Below are positions 27,290 to 34,181 of a DNA stretch of 34,181 nucleotides, piece by piece; the first letter of the stretch is position 1; every line of letters starts with the position of its first letter. The notes beneath the pieces are model-generated. The model saw nothing but the letters and a program-made list of their open reading frames with translations, was not told the DNA's origin and did not search any database. The translations under genes were made by a program, and so were the position numbers. The stretch comes from an uncultured beta proteobacterium (GTDB taxonomy: Bacteria; Pseudomonadota; Gammaproteobacteria; Burkholderiales; Burkholderiaceae_C): assembly GCA_903930255.1 (NCBI GenBank), contig CAIYYA010000369.1:1-34181 (forward strand). The letters are read 5' to 3'.

Positions 27290-27377
27290 CCTAAGAAGCG
27301 CCGTACACTGGCAATTCTTTCTCTGCATACCCTGAAATGCTAACACCAAACATTGATACCAATCCCACTGCATACCC
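27149..27377 (-). repeat. Degenerate periodic GGGATGCAG array, about 44-base period
   Basis: On the minus strand GGG(T)ATG occurs six times, with the GGG beginning at 27377, 27332, 27291, 27247, 27198 and 27154. The spacings are 45, 41, 44, 49 and 44 bases. Four copies extend to GGGATGCAG or GGGTATGCAG. Spacings are not multiples of three, so this is not a protein repeat. Sequence between the motifs is not conserved, unlike a normal tandem or CRISPR array. Confidence 0.65.
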
Positions 27378-27419
27378 AGCATTTATTGATACGGCACGAT
27401 GATGTTTTAAGTTCCGTTC

Positions 27420-27434
27420 GGGCTGAGCCTGTCG
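27420..27434 (-). repeat. Short dispersed repeat core
   Basis: The complement reads CGACAGGCTCAGCCC, matching 14 of 15 bases with CGACTGGCTCAGCCC at 20518-20532. It is flanked by GAACGG on the minus strand. This fits a REP-like intergenic repeat family in related genomes, by memory rather than search. Confidence 0.45.
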
Positions 27435-27498
27435 CAGTCGGCAAATAATCATTGCGCGACAATCAAGCCATTCCACTCAACGCAAAGGAACCCTGCAT

Positions 27499-28143
27499 AT
27501 GACATCGTCCAATGACCCGATGCTTCACGTCATTAACCACCCACTGGTGCAGCACAAGCTCACGCTGATGCGTCAAAAAAGTGCCAGCACCACCAGTTTT
27601 CGCACACTGCTCAACGAACTGGCCATGCTCATGGCGTACGAAGTGACACGCGACATGCCCACGCAAGACATTCCCATTGAAACCCCACTCGAGACCATGA
27701 CCGCCAAGGTCATTGACGGCAAAAAATTGGTGCTGGTTTCAATTTTGCGTGCCGGCACGGGGATTCTGGACGGCATGCTCACAGTGGTGCCTGGTGCGCG
27801 TGTTGGCCACATTGGCCTGTACCGCGACCCTGAGACGCTGCGACCGGTGGAGTATTACTTCAAAATGCCCAAAGACATGTCAGAGCGAGATGTGGTGGTG
27901 GTCGACCCGATGTTGGCTACCGGCAATTCAGCCATTGCTGCAATCGAGCGCATCAAGGCGCTGAAACCCAAATCGATCAAATTTGTCTGTCTACTCACCT
28001 GCCCCGAAGGCGTTGCAGCTCTGCGCCTGGCGCATCCAGATGTGGCGATTTTCACTGCCGCGATCGACCGCCAATTAAACAGCCACGGCTACATCCTGCC
28101 CGGCCTGGGGGATGCCGGCGACCGGATTTTTGGCACCCAGTAA
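27499..28143 (+). CDS. upp: Uracil phosphoribosyltransferase
   Basis: Salvages uracil with PRPP to give [19 protein letters not shown] at the N-terminus, [29 protein letters not shown] (the PRPP-binding loop, near residues 133-145) and [23 protein letters not shown] at the C-terminus are diagnostic. The 214 aa length is typical. AAAGGA lies 9 bases before the ATG. It appears monocistronic; no uracil permease gene is adjacent. Confidence 0.97.
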   Translation: MTSSNDPMLHVINHPLVQHKLTLMRQKSASTTSFRTLLNELAMLMAYEVTRDMPTQDIPIETPLETMTAKVIDGKKLVLVSILRAGTGILDGMLTVVPGARVGHIGLYRDPETLRPVEYYFKMPKDMSERDVVVVDPMLATGNSAIAAIERIKALKPKSIKFVCLLTCPEGVAALRLAHPDVAIFTAAIDRQLNSHGYILPGLGDAGDRIFGTQ

Positions 28144-28168
28144 GCTTTCGTTGAATCAATTGCCAGAG

Positions 28169-28213
28169 ATTGATAGGCTTATATTTTCAACTATCAATTA
28201 AATAGCTATTTAA
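28169..28213. terminator. AT-rich dyads between the convergent upp and DUF1566 genes
   Basis: Two symmetric elements fill the 73-base convergent spacer. ATTGATAG (28169-28176) pairs with CTATCAAT (28191-28198). Overlapping its end is the perfect palindrome TTAAATAGCTATTTAA (28198-28213). They may form a bidirectional terminator, though they are AT-rich and lack a GC stem. Confidence 0.35.
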
Positions 28214-28216
28214 AAG

Positions 28217-29590
28217 TTACTGAACTAGCCTTATCGCATTTGTCTGCGTGCGGGGTACTGTGTTGACAGAGCCAATCGAAAAATCGACGCTCCAGGCTCT
28301 TGACGGTAATCGAACGTCAGATGTGGATGACCAATAAACCTGGCTTTGTGTATTGGGAAATACCGTCGGATCAATGGCTGGCCCCTGCCGACTGTCCACA
28401 ATGCTGGCGAGCTCTTTCACATTGGGCAAACGCCAGGGGGCATTTTGCTTGGCATAACTCAAGGCACCTTCATGACTGACCGGTGACGCAACCATACCCG
28501 CGCAAGAACTGGTGCTGCTACTCCAGCTCAGGCCGGCACTGCAGCGCTGCCAGATCAAGCCCGTGACGGCATCGGTCACCAGAGCACCATCGACCGAGTA
28601 GCTAAAACGGGGAGACACCTGGGCAGATCCACCGCGTACCAGTCGAAGCTCTATGCCCGAACCCGGCGTTGCGCCAATGCCTGCGACTTGCCCTTTCGCA
28701 AAATCAACCACCCAGACGCTGCTACCGTTAAAAATCGACTCTGAAAAATACCAGGCAGCTTTGGTTTGTCCGAATTTCCCGACATCAATCGCCATGCTTG
28801 GCAATGTGGTTGACCCGTAGTAAAGCAAACTTTGCAATTCATCACGCGTGGGCAAGCGCCAATCGTCGTAGCCACAAAGACCTATTCCAACTTTCGCCGC
28901 CTCACGAAGACCTGCGGCCTCTGTGTTCATTGGGTTCCCGGGCAAAGCTGTCAGTGTTGCGCTCGCGTTCTGCCAAGTCAGCTTGGACACGTAGTCATAG
29001 GTGCAATCAGTACCGAAGGCACCATAGCTGAACCCCAAAATACCATCGGTATTATCTGCATACTGCACATCGCGTCCCACCATGCCGTCTTGCTTGTCAT
29101 TCAGGGCCAGCGCCGCCGTACTGGCACAACTGACCAAGATATCGCTGCCAACTTCATTGCATTGGGTGGCCGAAATACCACTGTCAACAAATCGGATTTG
29201 CACCTGTGTAACAGTCACATTTTGCTGCCCGAGGAGATACCCTCCACTCGCGATTGCTGCGCTATAGATTGATAGCAGCACCGTGCCTGAGCTAGATCCA
29301 GGTGTGCAAACAGCCGTCAAACTGCTGGCCGACACACTGATTGGGTTAGCACAGGTGCCGCCTGATAGCACAGCAAGCGCTGTTTGCGGCAAATTTTTAC
29401 CATAAACAGTAAATGATGTGGCCAAACCAGCCACCGCCGTTGCAGCTGAATACGCCGTAACCTGGGGCAGCGATTGACTCGTCAAGTCATAGCTTGAGCC
29501 ACCGCCACACGCTAACATGCCCAGCGGTGCCGCAAGCCAGATCAGACACCTACAGCAGACCTGTTTTGATTTTTGAAAAATTAGTGTCAT
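28217..29590 (-). CDS. Lipoprotein with two DUF1566 (Lcl-like) domains
   Basis: A predicted outer envelope lipoprotein of 457 aa with unknown role. The signal peptide ends in the lipobox MLAC followed by GGGSS. An IPT/TIG-like or Ig-like region is seen at about residues 40-130 (ATSFTVYGKNLPQTALAVL). Two DUF1566 copies follow, each with the WRLP hallmark: GYDDWRLPTRDELQSLL and APWRLPNVKELASIVDSRQGPAI, ending in NAIRLVQ. I use the ATG at 29590; a TTG two codons earlier has no support. It lies 45 bases after the SirB1-family gene, so it may be the last gene of that transcript or have its own promoter. DUF1566 domains occur in surface adhesion proteins, which is only a hint. Confidence 0.82.
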   Translation of the reverse strand: MTLIFQKSKQVCCRCLIWLAAPLGMLACGGGSSYDLTSQSLPQVTAYSAATAVAGLATSFTVYGKNLPQTALAVLSGGTCANPISVSASSLTAVCTPGSSSGTVLLSIYSAAIASGGYLLGQQNVTVTQVQIRFVDSGISATQCNEVGSDILVSCASTAALALNDKQDGMVGRDVQYADNTDGILGFSYGAFGTDCTYDYVSKLTWQNASATLTALPGNPMNTEAAGLREAAKVGIGLCGYDDWRLPTRDELQSLLYYGSTTLPSMAIDVGKFGQTKAAWYFSESIFNGSSVWVVDFAKGQVAGIGATPGSGIELRLVRGGSAQVSPRFSYSVDGALVTDAVTGLIWQRCSAGLSWSSSTSSCAGMVASPVSHEGALSYAKQNAPWRLPNVKELASIVDSRQGPAIDPTVFPNTQSQVYWSSTSDVRLPSRAWSVDFSIGSVNTVPRTQTNAIRLVQ

Positions 29591-29618
29591 CTTCAAATCT
29601 TTCTGTATAGCCTGTGAA

Positions 29619-29638
29619 TGAACGCAGACGCTCGTTCA
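29619..29638 (-). terminator. Weak hairpin at the end of the SirB1-family gene
   Basis: TGAACG (29619-29624) pairs with CGTTCA (29633-29638) around an 8-base loop, overlapping the stop codon. On the minus strand it is followed by TTCATTC rather than a T-run, so it would terminate weakly at best. Confidence 0.25.
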
Positions 29639-30493
29639 GCGCGTCATGCGCTTGAGTTCTGCGACACGCGCGAGTATCGCGCCCCGATCAGCTGTTTGCG
29701 TGCTATTGGCAAGATAGGTCTCGAGGTCTTCCAGCGCGTGCCCCTCACGTCCCAACTCGGCATAAACCAAGCCCCGTTCGCGGTAAATACTCCAGGCGCG
29801 AGGCAACAACACCAACAGCCGCTCGAGCACACCCAAGAGGCGTGGCCAATCTTCTTGCATGGCGTGAATTTCCTGCAGATTACGCAACATACGGCCAATC
29901 GTTTCGCGTGCTGTTGCTGGCTGCAGATAATGACCCAGCACAAATTCTTGCTCATCCGACAAACCCGCCACATTCCGATAAGGTTCGAGTCGCTCGAGCA
30001 GTTCATCCCGACTCAGCGAGCTCCCCGTCAGTGGGTCGATGACAACTTGACCTTCTGCCAAATGAACCTTGACCAAATAGTGACCAGGAAAAGCCACGCC
30101 GCGCGCGGCAAGACCCAAGCTTTGCGCTAATTCGAGCCAGATCACCCCAATTGAAATCGGAATTCCCAAGCGCTTTTGCAACACACAGTGCACATAGCTG
30201 TTATCGGGATTGGCAAAATCGTTGGCATTAACCGAAAAGCCCAGATCACGATAGAAAAACTGGTTCAAAACGCGCAATTTTTGTAACTTGCCTGCATCTT
30301 TGGGAACGCGCCTTTTTAAGCGTGCCATCAGCTCATCGATTTGATCTTGCACCGATGCCACATCGAGTTCAGGGTATTCGTCTTGCGCCAGGCTGATGGC
30401 CGCTTCAAGCTGCGTGAAGGCCGAATCGCTTTGCACCAAAGTGGCAAAGTATTCCAATGGCGTAGGGCTCTTGAAGGACAGCTTCATCGTCAT
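29636..30493 (-). CDS. SirB1 family protein (transglutaminase-like plus TPR)
   Basis: Protein of the SirB1/YchA group, role unclear. The transglutaminase-like core has LRVLNQFFYRDLGFSVNANDFANPDNSYVHCVLQKRLGIPISIGVIWLELA (residues about 73-125), including a Cys at the expected catalytic place, then GVAFPGHYLVKV with its His and VIDPLTG. The C-terminal part (about 185-280) is helical and TPR-like (RAWSIYRERGLVYAELGREGHALEDLETYL). The 285 aa length is typical. It follows murJ by 6 bases and is likely in the same operon. ATG codons at 30493 and 30487 are alternative starts, neither with a clear ribosome site. Confidence 0.85.
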   Translation of the reverse strand: MTMKLSFKSPTPLEYFATLVQSDSAFTQLEAAISLAQDEYPELDVASVQDQIDELMARLKRRVPKDAGKLQKLRVLNQFFYRDLGFSVNANDFANPDNSYVHCVLQKRLGIPISIGVIWLELAQSLGLAARGVAFPGHYLVKVHLAEGQVVIDPLTGSSLSRDELLERLEPYRNVAGLSDEQEFVLGHYLQPATARETIGRMLRNLQEIHAMQEDWPRLLGVLERLLVLLPRAWSIYRERGLVYAELGREGHALEDLETYLANSTQTADRGAILARVAELKRMTR

Positions 30494-30499
30494 ATGATT

Positions 30500-32065
30500 C
30501 TAGCGACGTAACAACTCGCGCAATTTCATTCCAGTACCCCAAAGCGCTACAAAATAAAGAGCTGCTGATGCAAGCAGAATAAGCGTCATAAGCCAAATCC
30601 GCTTAAAACTTTCAGCACGCATGGCAAGCCAGGAAAAAGTGCTATTGGCCCAATACAAAAAACACCCGAGCAAAATACAGGCCAGCACAACGCGCAAAGT
30701 AAAAGACAACCATCCCGGTTCGGGCTGATAACTCTTGCGTTTGAGCAAAGCCAAAAGCAGCCATAAGGCATTCACCAAGGCACCCAAGCCAATCGACAAA
30801 GTGAGTGCAGCATGGGCCAGATGCGGCACCAGCAGGAGATTTAGTATTTGTGTCAGCAGCAGCACCACAACTGCCACCTTGACGGGTGTTCGGGTGTCCT
30901 GACTGGCGTAATACGCCGGAGCCAGCACTTTGATCGCAACGATACCGATCAGCCCGACACCCCACCCCATCAATGCGTGGGTGACTTGCCGCACGTCAAA
31001 CTCGGTCATGGCACCATAGTGGTACAGCACGGCAACCAAAGGCTGCGGAAACACCAGCAAAGCCACGGCACAGGGCGTTGCTAGCAACACAACCAGACGC
31101 AAGCCCCAGTCCAGCATGGCTGAATACCTGGCAGTGTCGCCACTGGCACGCGCACCGGCTAGCTGTGGCATCAGCACCACACCCAAAGCCACCCCGAGCA
31201 TGGCCGTAGGAAACTCCATCAACCGATCTGCATAGGTAATCCAGCTCACACTGCCCGCCTTCAGGTGCGAGGCAATTTGTGTGTTGATGAGCATCGACAG
31301 GTGCGCCACACCAACACCCAGCAGCGCAGGGCCCATCAGTTGCAGAATGTTTTGTGTGCCCGTATCGGTCCAGGCCAGGCGAAGTGCCGACCAGCGCCAA
31401 CCCACGCGTGGCGCCAAACCCAGACGCCTCAGCGCGAGCCACTGCACCACCAGTTGCAAAACTCCACCGAGCAAAACCCCCCCAGCAAGTGCATAAATAG
31501 GCTCCAAGCCCAGAGTTTTGAACCAGGGCGCGCCCAGCCAAGCCGCCCCAATCATGCAAATATTCAATAGCACCGGCGTGGCTGCAGGAACGGCAAACCG
31601 CTTATAGGTGTTCAATACACCTGCGCCCAAGGCAACCAACGACATGAATGCGATGTAGGGAAACATCCAGCGTGTCAACACCACCGCCACGTCAAAACCA
31701 CGCGGCTGTTGCTGCAAGCCGCTGGCCATGAGCCACACCAAACCGGTAGCGCCCACAACACCCAAAACGCTCAACAACAACAAAACCCAGGCTAACACAG
31801 TGGCAACCCGGTCGATCAACAACTGGGTAGCGACGTCGCCATGCTGAACTTTGGAGGCGGCTAGCACCGGCACAAAGGCTTGACTGAATGCACCTTCGCC
31901 AAATAGCCGCCGAAACAAATTTGGAATCCGAAACGCCACATTAAAAGCATCGGTCATGGCCGAGGCACCAAAAGCCGAAGCTATTAGCAGCTCCCGTATC
32001 AGGCCAGTGATGCGCGATAGCAGCGTCCACAGCGAAACCAGCGAGGCAGATTTGAACAGGCTCAT
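30500..32065 (-). CDS. murJ: Lipid II flippase MurJ
   Basis: MOP-superfamily membrane protein that flips lipid II to the periplasm for peptidoglycan synthesis. MSLFKSASLVSLWTLLSRITGLIRELLIASAFG at the N-terminus and NVAFRIPNLFRRLFGEGAFSQAFVPVL are MurJ hallmarks with conserved charged cavity residues. About 13-14 membrane segments follow, over 521 aa. The ATG at 32065 overlaps the stop of the EamA gene (ATGA), so it is chosen over the start at 32089. Confidence 0.95.
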   Translation of the reverse strand: MSLFKSASLVSLWTLLSRITGLIRELLIASAFGASAMTDAFNVAFRIPNLFRRLFGEGAFSQAFVPVLAASKVQHGDVATQLLIDRVATVLAWVLLLLSVLGVVGATGLVWLMASGLQQQPRGFDVAVVLTRWMFPYIAFMSLVALGAGVLNTYKRFAVPAATPVLLNICMIGAAWLGAPWFKTLGLEPIYALAGGVLLGGVLQLVVQWLALRRLGLAPRVGWRWSALRLAWTDTGTQNILQLMGPALLGVGVAHLSMLINTQIASHLKAGSVSWITYADRLMEFPTAMLGVALGVVLMPQLAGARASGDTARYSAMLDWGLRLVVLLATPCAVALLVFPQPLVAVLYHYGAMTEFDVRQVTHALMGWGVGLIGIVAIKVLAPAYYASQDTRTPVKVAVVVLLLTQILNLLLVPHLAHAALTLSIGLGALVNALWLLLALLKRKSYQPEPGWLSFTLRVVLACILLGCFLYWANSTFSWLAMRAESFKRIWLMTLILLASAALYFVALWGTGMKLRELLRR

Positions 32066-32958
32066 GCCAAACTCGCCCGGGCGCGCCATCCTACAAGCTC
32101 ATTCACCAACAAAGCACCAATCACCAGAGCACCACCGAACGCAACCTCAGGCCCAGGCGTTTCACCGGCACCCAACCAAGCCAACAAAATACCAAAGATA
32201 ACTTCAAGCATGCCCAGCAAAGCCATTTCGGGGGCTTTCAGCACACGGGCACAAACAATCGCCAACGAGCAGGGTATCGCCAGTTGTACCAAGCCCAAGC
32301 CCGCCAACAACAACAGATCGTGATTGGATGCCTGCAGTGGCCAGGCCAGCGGCAGCGTGACCAAAGACGACACCACACCGCCAATCAGTACGGCCGGGAT
32401 CAGATCAACATTTTTGCCGTGCGCCTGTGCGTGCTGGTTCAGCGTCCAATTGGCAGCGCCACCAACAGGAACCGCAAGCGCAGCGAAGGCACCCAGCAAA
32501 CTGATGCCTTGTCCCAGCTGATTACCAAACATATATGCTATGCCAAAACCGGCAACAACAATGGCTAACCAGGTTCGCAAAGGGATGCGATGACCAATCA
32601 AAATACGCGCAGCCAAAGCTGTTAACAGTGGCGTCAACGAACTCGCCACTAAGACGTTAGCTACCGTCGTCAGCGTGAGCGCAAGCATGAAAAAGGTGAA
32701 CATGCCCGCCCACAGCAAGCCAGAGATCAATAGGGCTGAGCCGCCATGGCGCATCTGGCCAAGGACAGCTTTGCCCTGGATCATGGGCAACAGCAGCAGC
32801 AGACTCAGTGCCGTAAAAAAACTTCGCCAAAACGTCACCTCAAAACTGCGCGCCTGCTCCAGGTGGCGTGTCACCACACCGGCAATTGACCACATCAGGG
32901 TCACGGCCAGCATCAGCACGACGGCGCGGTTGTGGGTGAGTCTGGGCGTATTAGGCAC
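32062..32958 (-). CDS. EamA/DMT family transporter
   Basis: Inner membrane drug/metabolite-type transporter of 298 aa with ten predicted helices in two EamA repeats: LMWSIAGVVTRHLEQARSFEVTFWR in the first, and PVGGAANWTLNQHAQ to GMLEVIFGILLAWLGAGETPG in the second. The substrate cannot be read. The start is GTG, overlapping the typA stop by 8 bases. No Shine-Dalgarno sequence is obvious, so translation probably depends on coupling. A later ATG at 32913 is possible but would trim the first helix. Confidence 0.85.
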   Translation of the reverse strand: MPNTPRLTHNRAVVLMLAVTLMWSIAGVVTRHLEQARSFEVTFWRSFFTALSLLLLLPMIQGKAVLGQMRHGGSALLISGLLWAGMFTFFMLALTLTTVANVLVASSLTPLLTALAARILIGHRIPLRTWLAIVVAGFGIAYMFGNQLGQGISLLGAFAALAVPVGGAANWTLNQHAQAHGKNVDLIPAVLIGGVVSSLVTLPLAWPLQASNHDLLLLAGLGLVQLAIPCSLAIVCARVLKAPEMALLGMLEVIFGILLAWLGAGETPGPEVAFGGALVIGALLVNELVGWRARASLA

Positions 32959-34181
32959 GGCTGGCGCGTTTGCGGTCGCTTTCTTTCAGGTGACGCTTAC
33001 GCAAACGCACCGATTTTGGCGTGATTTCGACCAACTCGTCTTCTTCAATGAACTCCACACCGTACTCTAGGGTGAGTTCAATCGGTGGCGTGATCTTGAT
33101 CGCATCTTCTTTGCCCGAGACCCGAAAATTGGTGAGTTGCTTGGTGCGAGTGGCATTCACCACTAGATCGTTGTCACGGCTGTGAATGCCGACGATCATG
33201 CCTTCATAAACCGGATCATTGGCGCGCACAAACATGCGGCCACGGTCGTCGAGCTTACCCAGCGCATAGGTGAAGATTTCGCCATCGTCCATGGAAATCA
33301 GCACACCATTTTTACGGCTGCCAATGTCACCCTTGTGCGCCTCGTAGCGGTCAAAAATATTCGAGATCAGCCCGGTGCCGCGCGTCAGGTTCAAAAACTC
33401 GTTGGTGAACCCAATCAGGCCGCGCGCCGGAATGCGGTATTCCAGGCGAACACGGCCACGGCCATCAGGGTCCATGTTGAACAGCTCGCCCTTGCGCTCG
33501 CCCAGCGCTTGCATCACACCGCCCTGATGTTGCTCTTCGATGTCGGCAGTGACCATTTCAATGGGCTCGTGGCGCACACCGTCGATGTCTTTGAACACCA
33601 CGCGTGGCTTGGAAACGGCCATCTCAAAACCTTCACGACGCATGTTTTCCAGCAAAATCGTCAAATGCAGTTCACCACGACCCATCACTTCAAAAATGCC
33701 TTCTTCGTCGGTTTCTTTGACGCGTAAGGCCACGTTGTGTTGCAGTTCTTTTTGCAGACGATCCCAAATCTGGCGGCTGGTGACATATTTACCTTCGCGC
33801 CCCGCCAACGGGCTGGTGTTGACGCAAAAATTCATGGTCAAGGTGGGTTCATCCACTTTGAGCATGGGCAATGGTGTCGGGTTCAACGGATCGGTGATGG
33901 TGACACCAATACCGATATCAGTCAGGCCATTGATCAACACAATTACACCAGGACCGGCATCGGTCGTCTGCACGCGCTCTAGACCCTGGAAGGTCAGCAC
34001 CTGATTGACACGCCCCTTGACGGCCTTGCCGTCCGTGCCTTCCATCACCACCCCGTCCATCATGGGTTTGATCGTGCCTTGGCTGATGCGACCAACACCA
34101 ATGCGTCCGACAAAGGTCGAAAAATCAAGGGCGGAAATTTGCAAGTGCAACGGTGCATCAGGGTCGCACTGCTGGTGCGGA
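32951..34181 (-). CDS. typA: Translational GTPase TypA/BipA (partial, N-terminus outside window)
   Basis: Ribosome-binding GTPase involved in 50S assembly and stress adaptation. The window holds the C-terminal two thirds, about 410 residues. Domain II (LQISALDFSTFVGRIGVGRISQG), GREGKYVTSRQIWDRLQKE, GRGELHLTILLENMRREGFE and the C-terminal domain with SRKNGVLISMDDGEIFTYAL are all typical, ending near VRLRKRHLKESDRKR. The frame stays open to the window edge, so the GTPase domain lies beyond 34181 and no start is assigned. It is the first visible gene of a run to eamA, murJ and the SirB1-family gene. Confidence 0.95.
   Translation of the reverse strand, partial: PHQQCDPDAPLHLQISALDFSTFVGRIGVGRISQGTIKPMMDGVVMEGTDGKAVKGRVNQVLTFQGLERVQTTDAGPGVIVLINGLTDIGIGVTITDPLNPTPLPMLKVDEPTLTMNFCVNTSPLAGREGKYVTSRQIWDRLQKELQHNVALRVKETDEEGIFEVMGRGELHLTILLENMRREGFEMAVSKPRVVFKDIDGVRHEPIEMVTADIEEQHQGGVMQALGERKGELFNMDPDGRGRVRLEYRIPARGLIGFTNEFLNLTRGTGLISNIFDRYEAHKGDIGSRKNGVLISMDDGEIFTYALGKLDDRGRMFVRANDPVYEGMIVGIHSRDNDLVVNATRTKQLTNFRVSGKEDAIKITPPIELTLEYGVEFIEEDELVEITPKSVRLRKRHLKESDRKRASRA

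Larger units (their letters stand above)
27004..27498. other. Divergent spacer without a convincing gene
   Basis: This 495-base spacer separates the minus-strand GGDEF-EAL gene from upp on plus. It must hold both promoters, though I cannot assign hexamers with confidence. A 100-codon minus-strand reading at 27080-27382 exists but is composed of the repeated motifs and dyads described separately, lacks recognisable domains and is not called. Positions 27420-27434 carry a GGGCTGAGCCTGTCG repeat core. Confidence 0.6.

Noticed and set aside
27149-27377. CRISPR array or integron attC array as the explanation of the 44-base periodicity
   Set aside because: Only a 6-10 base motif is conserved instead of a 25-37 base repeat, no cas or integrase genes are present, and attC core sites are not visible.
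27080-27382. 100-codon minus-strand open frame in the 27004-27498 spacer
   Set aside because: Its sequence is made of the periodic motifs and dyads, spacing of the motifs is not in frame, no ribosome site or domain is visible, and its end merely reads into a hydrophobic stretch. Treated as non-coding structure.
27004-27498. Cyclic-di-GMP riboswitch in front of the GGDEF-EAL gene
   Set aside because: None of the conserved core sequences of known c-di-GMP riboswitch classes could be recognised by eye.

Overview
The window looks like a chromosomal segment of a Gram-negative betaproteobacterium, most likely Burkholderiales and probably Comamonadaceae (Rhodoferax/Polaromonas-like). This is inferred from the protein families, the purD-hemF-nadD-rsfS-rlmH-maf-rng gene order, LPS and Tol-Pal genes, and a basic tail on RsfS; no similarity search was run. 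It is mainly a housekeeping and envelope region. I see no complete insertion sequence, prophage, CRISPR array or defence island.

Layout. (1) 68-6752, minus strand: two LPS-core-type glycosyltransferases, then tolB, pal, cpoB, tcdA, tRNA-Lys(UUU) and dnaB. (2) 6866-9893, plus strand: an O-antigen ligase-like protein and the lipid A flippase msbA. (3) 9939-18839, minus strand: a tight ten-gene run transcribed yebC, purD, hemF, nadD, rsfS, rlmH, maf, rng, a CE4 polysaccharide deacetylase and a WaaG-like glycosyltransferase. Several junctions overlap by 1-4 bases. (4) 18897-24067, plus strand: a YjgR/HerA-like ATPase, a 347-base gene-poor gap, then an exported DUF1800-DUF1501 pair. (5) 24092-27003, minus strand: a PAS-GGDEF-EAL protein translationally coupled to an HDOD protein. 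(6) 27004-27498: a structured, non-coding interval. (7) 27499-28143: upp on plus. (8) 28217-34181, minus strand: typA (cut by the window edge), an EamA transporter, murJ, a SirB1-family protein and a DUF1566 lipoprotein.

How the genes fit together. Three blocks serve the outer envelope: core glycosylation, O-antigen ligation and lipid A export (5.1-11.9 kb), Tol-Pal (2.5-5.1 kb) and MurJ (30.5 kb). The yebC-to-rng block combines purine, haem and NAD synthesis with ribosome assembly and RNA processing. The c-di-GMP protein and HDOD protein form a small regulatory operon.

The most unexplained signal is 27132-27377. On the minus strand a GGGATGCAG-type motif recurs six times about every 41-49 bases, inside and beside a perfect 17-base inverted repeat that encloses further hairpins. 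It looks like a structured RNA or a MITE-like element rather than a gene. A second notable juxtaposition is tcdA, which modifies A37 of ANN-decoding tRNAs, directly beside tRNA-Lys(UUU), one of its expected substrates.
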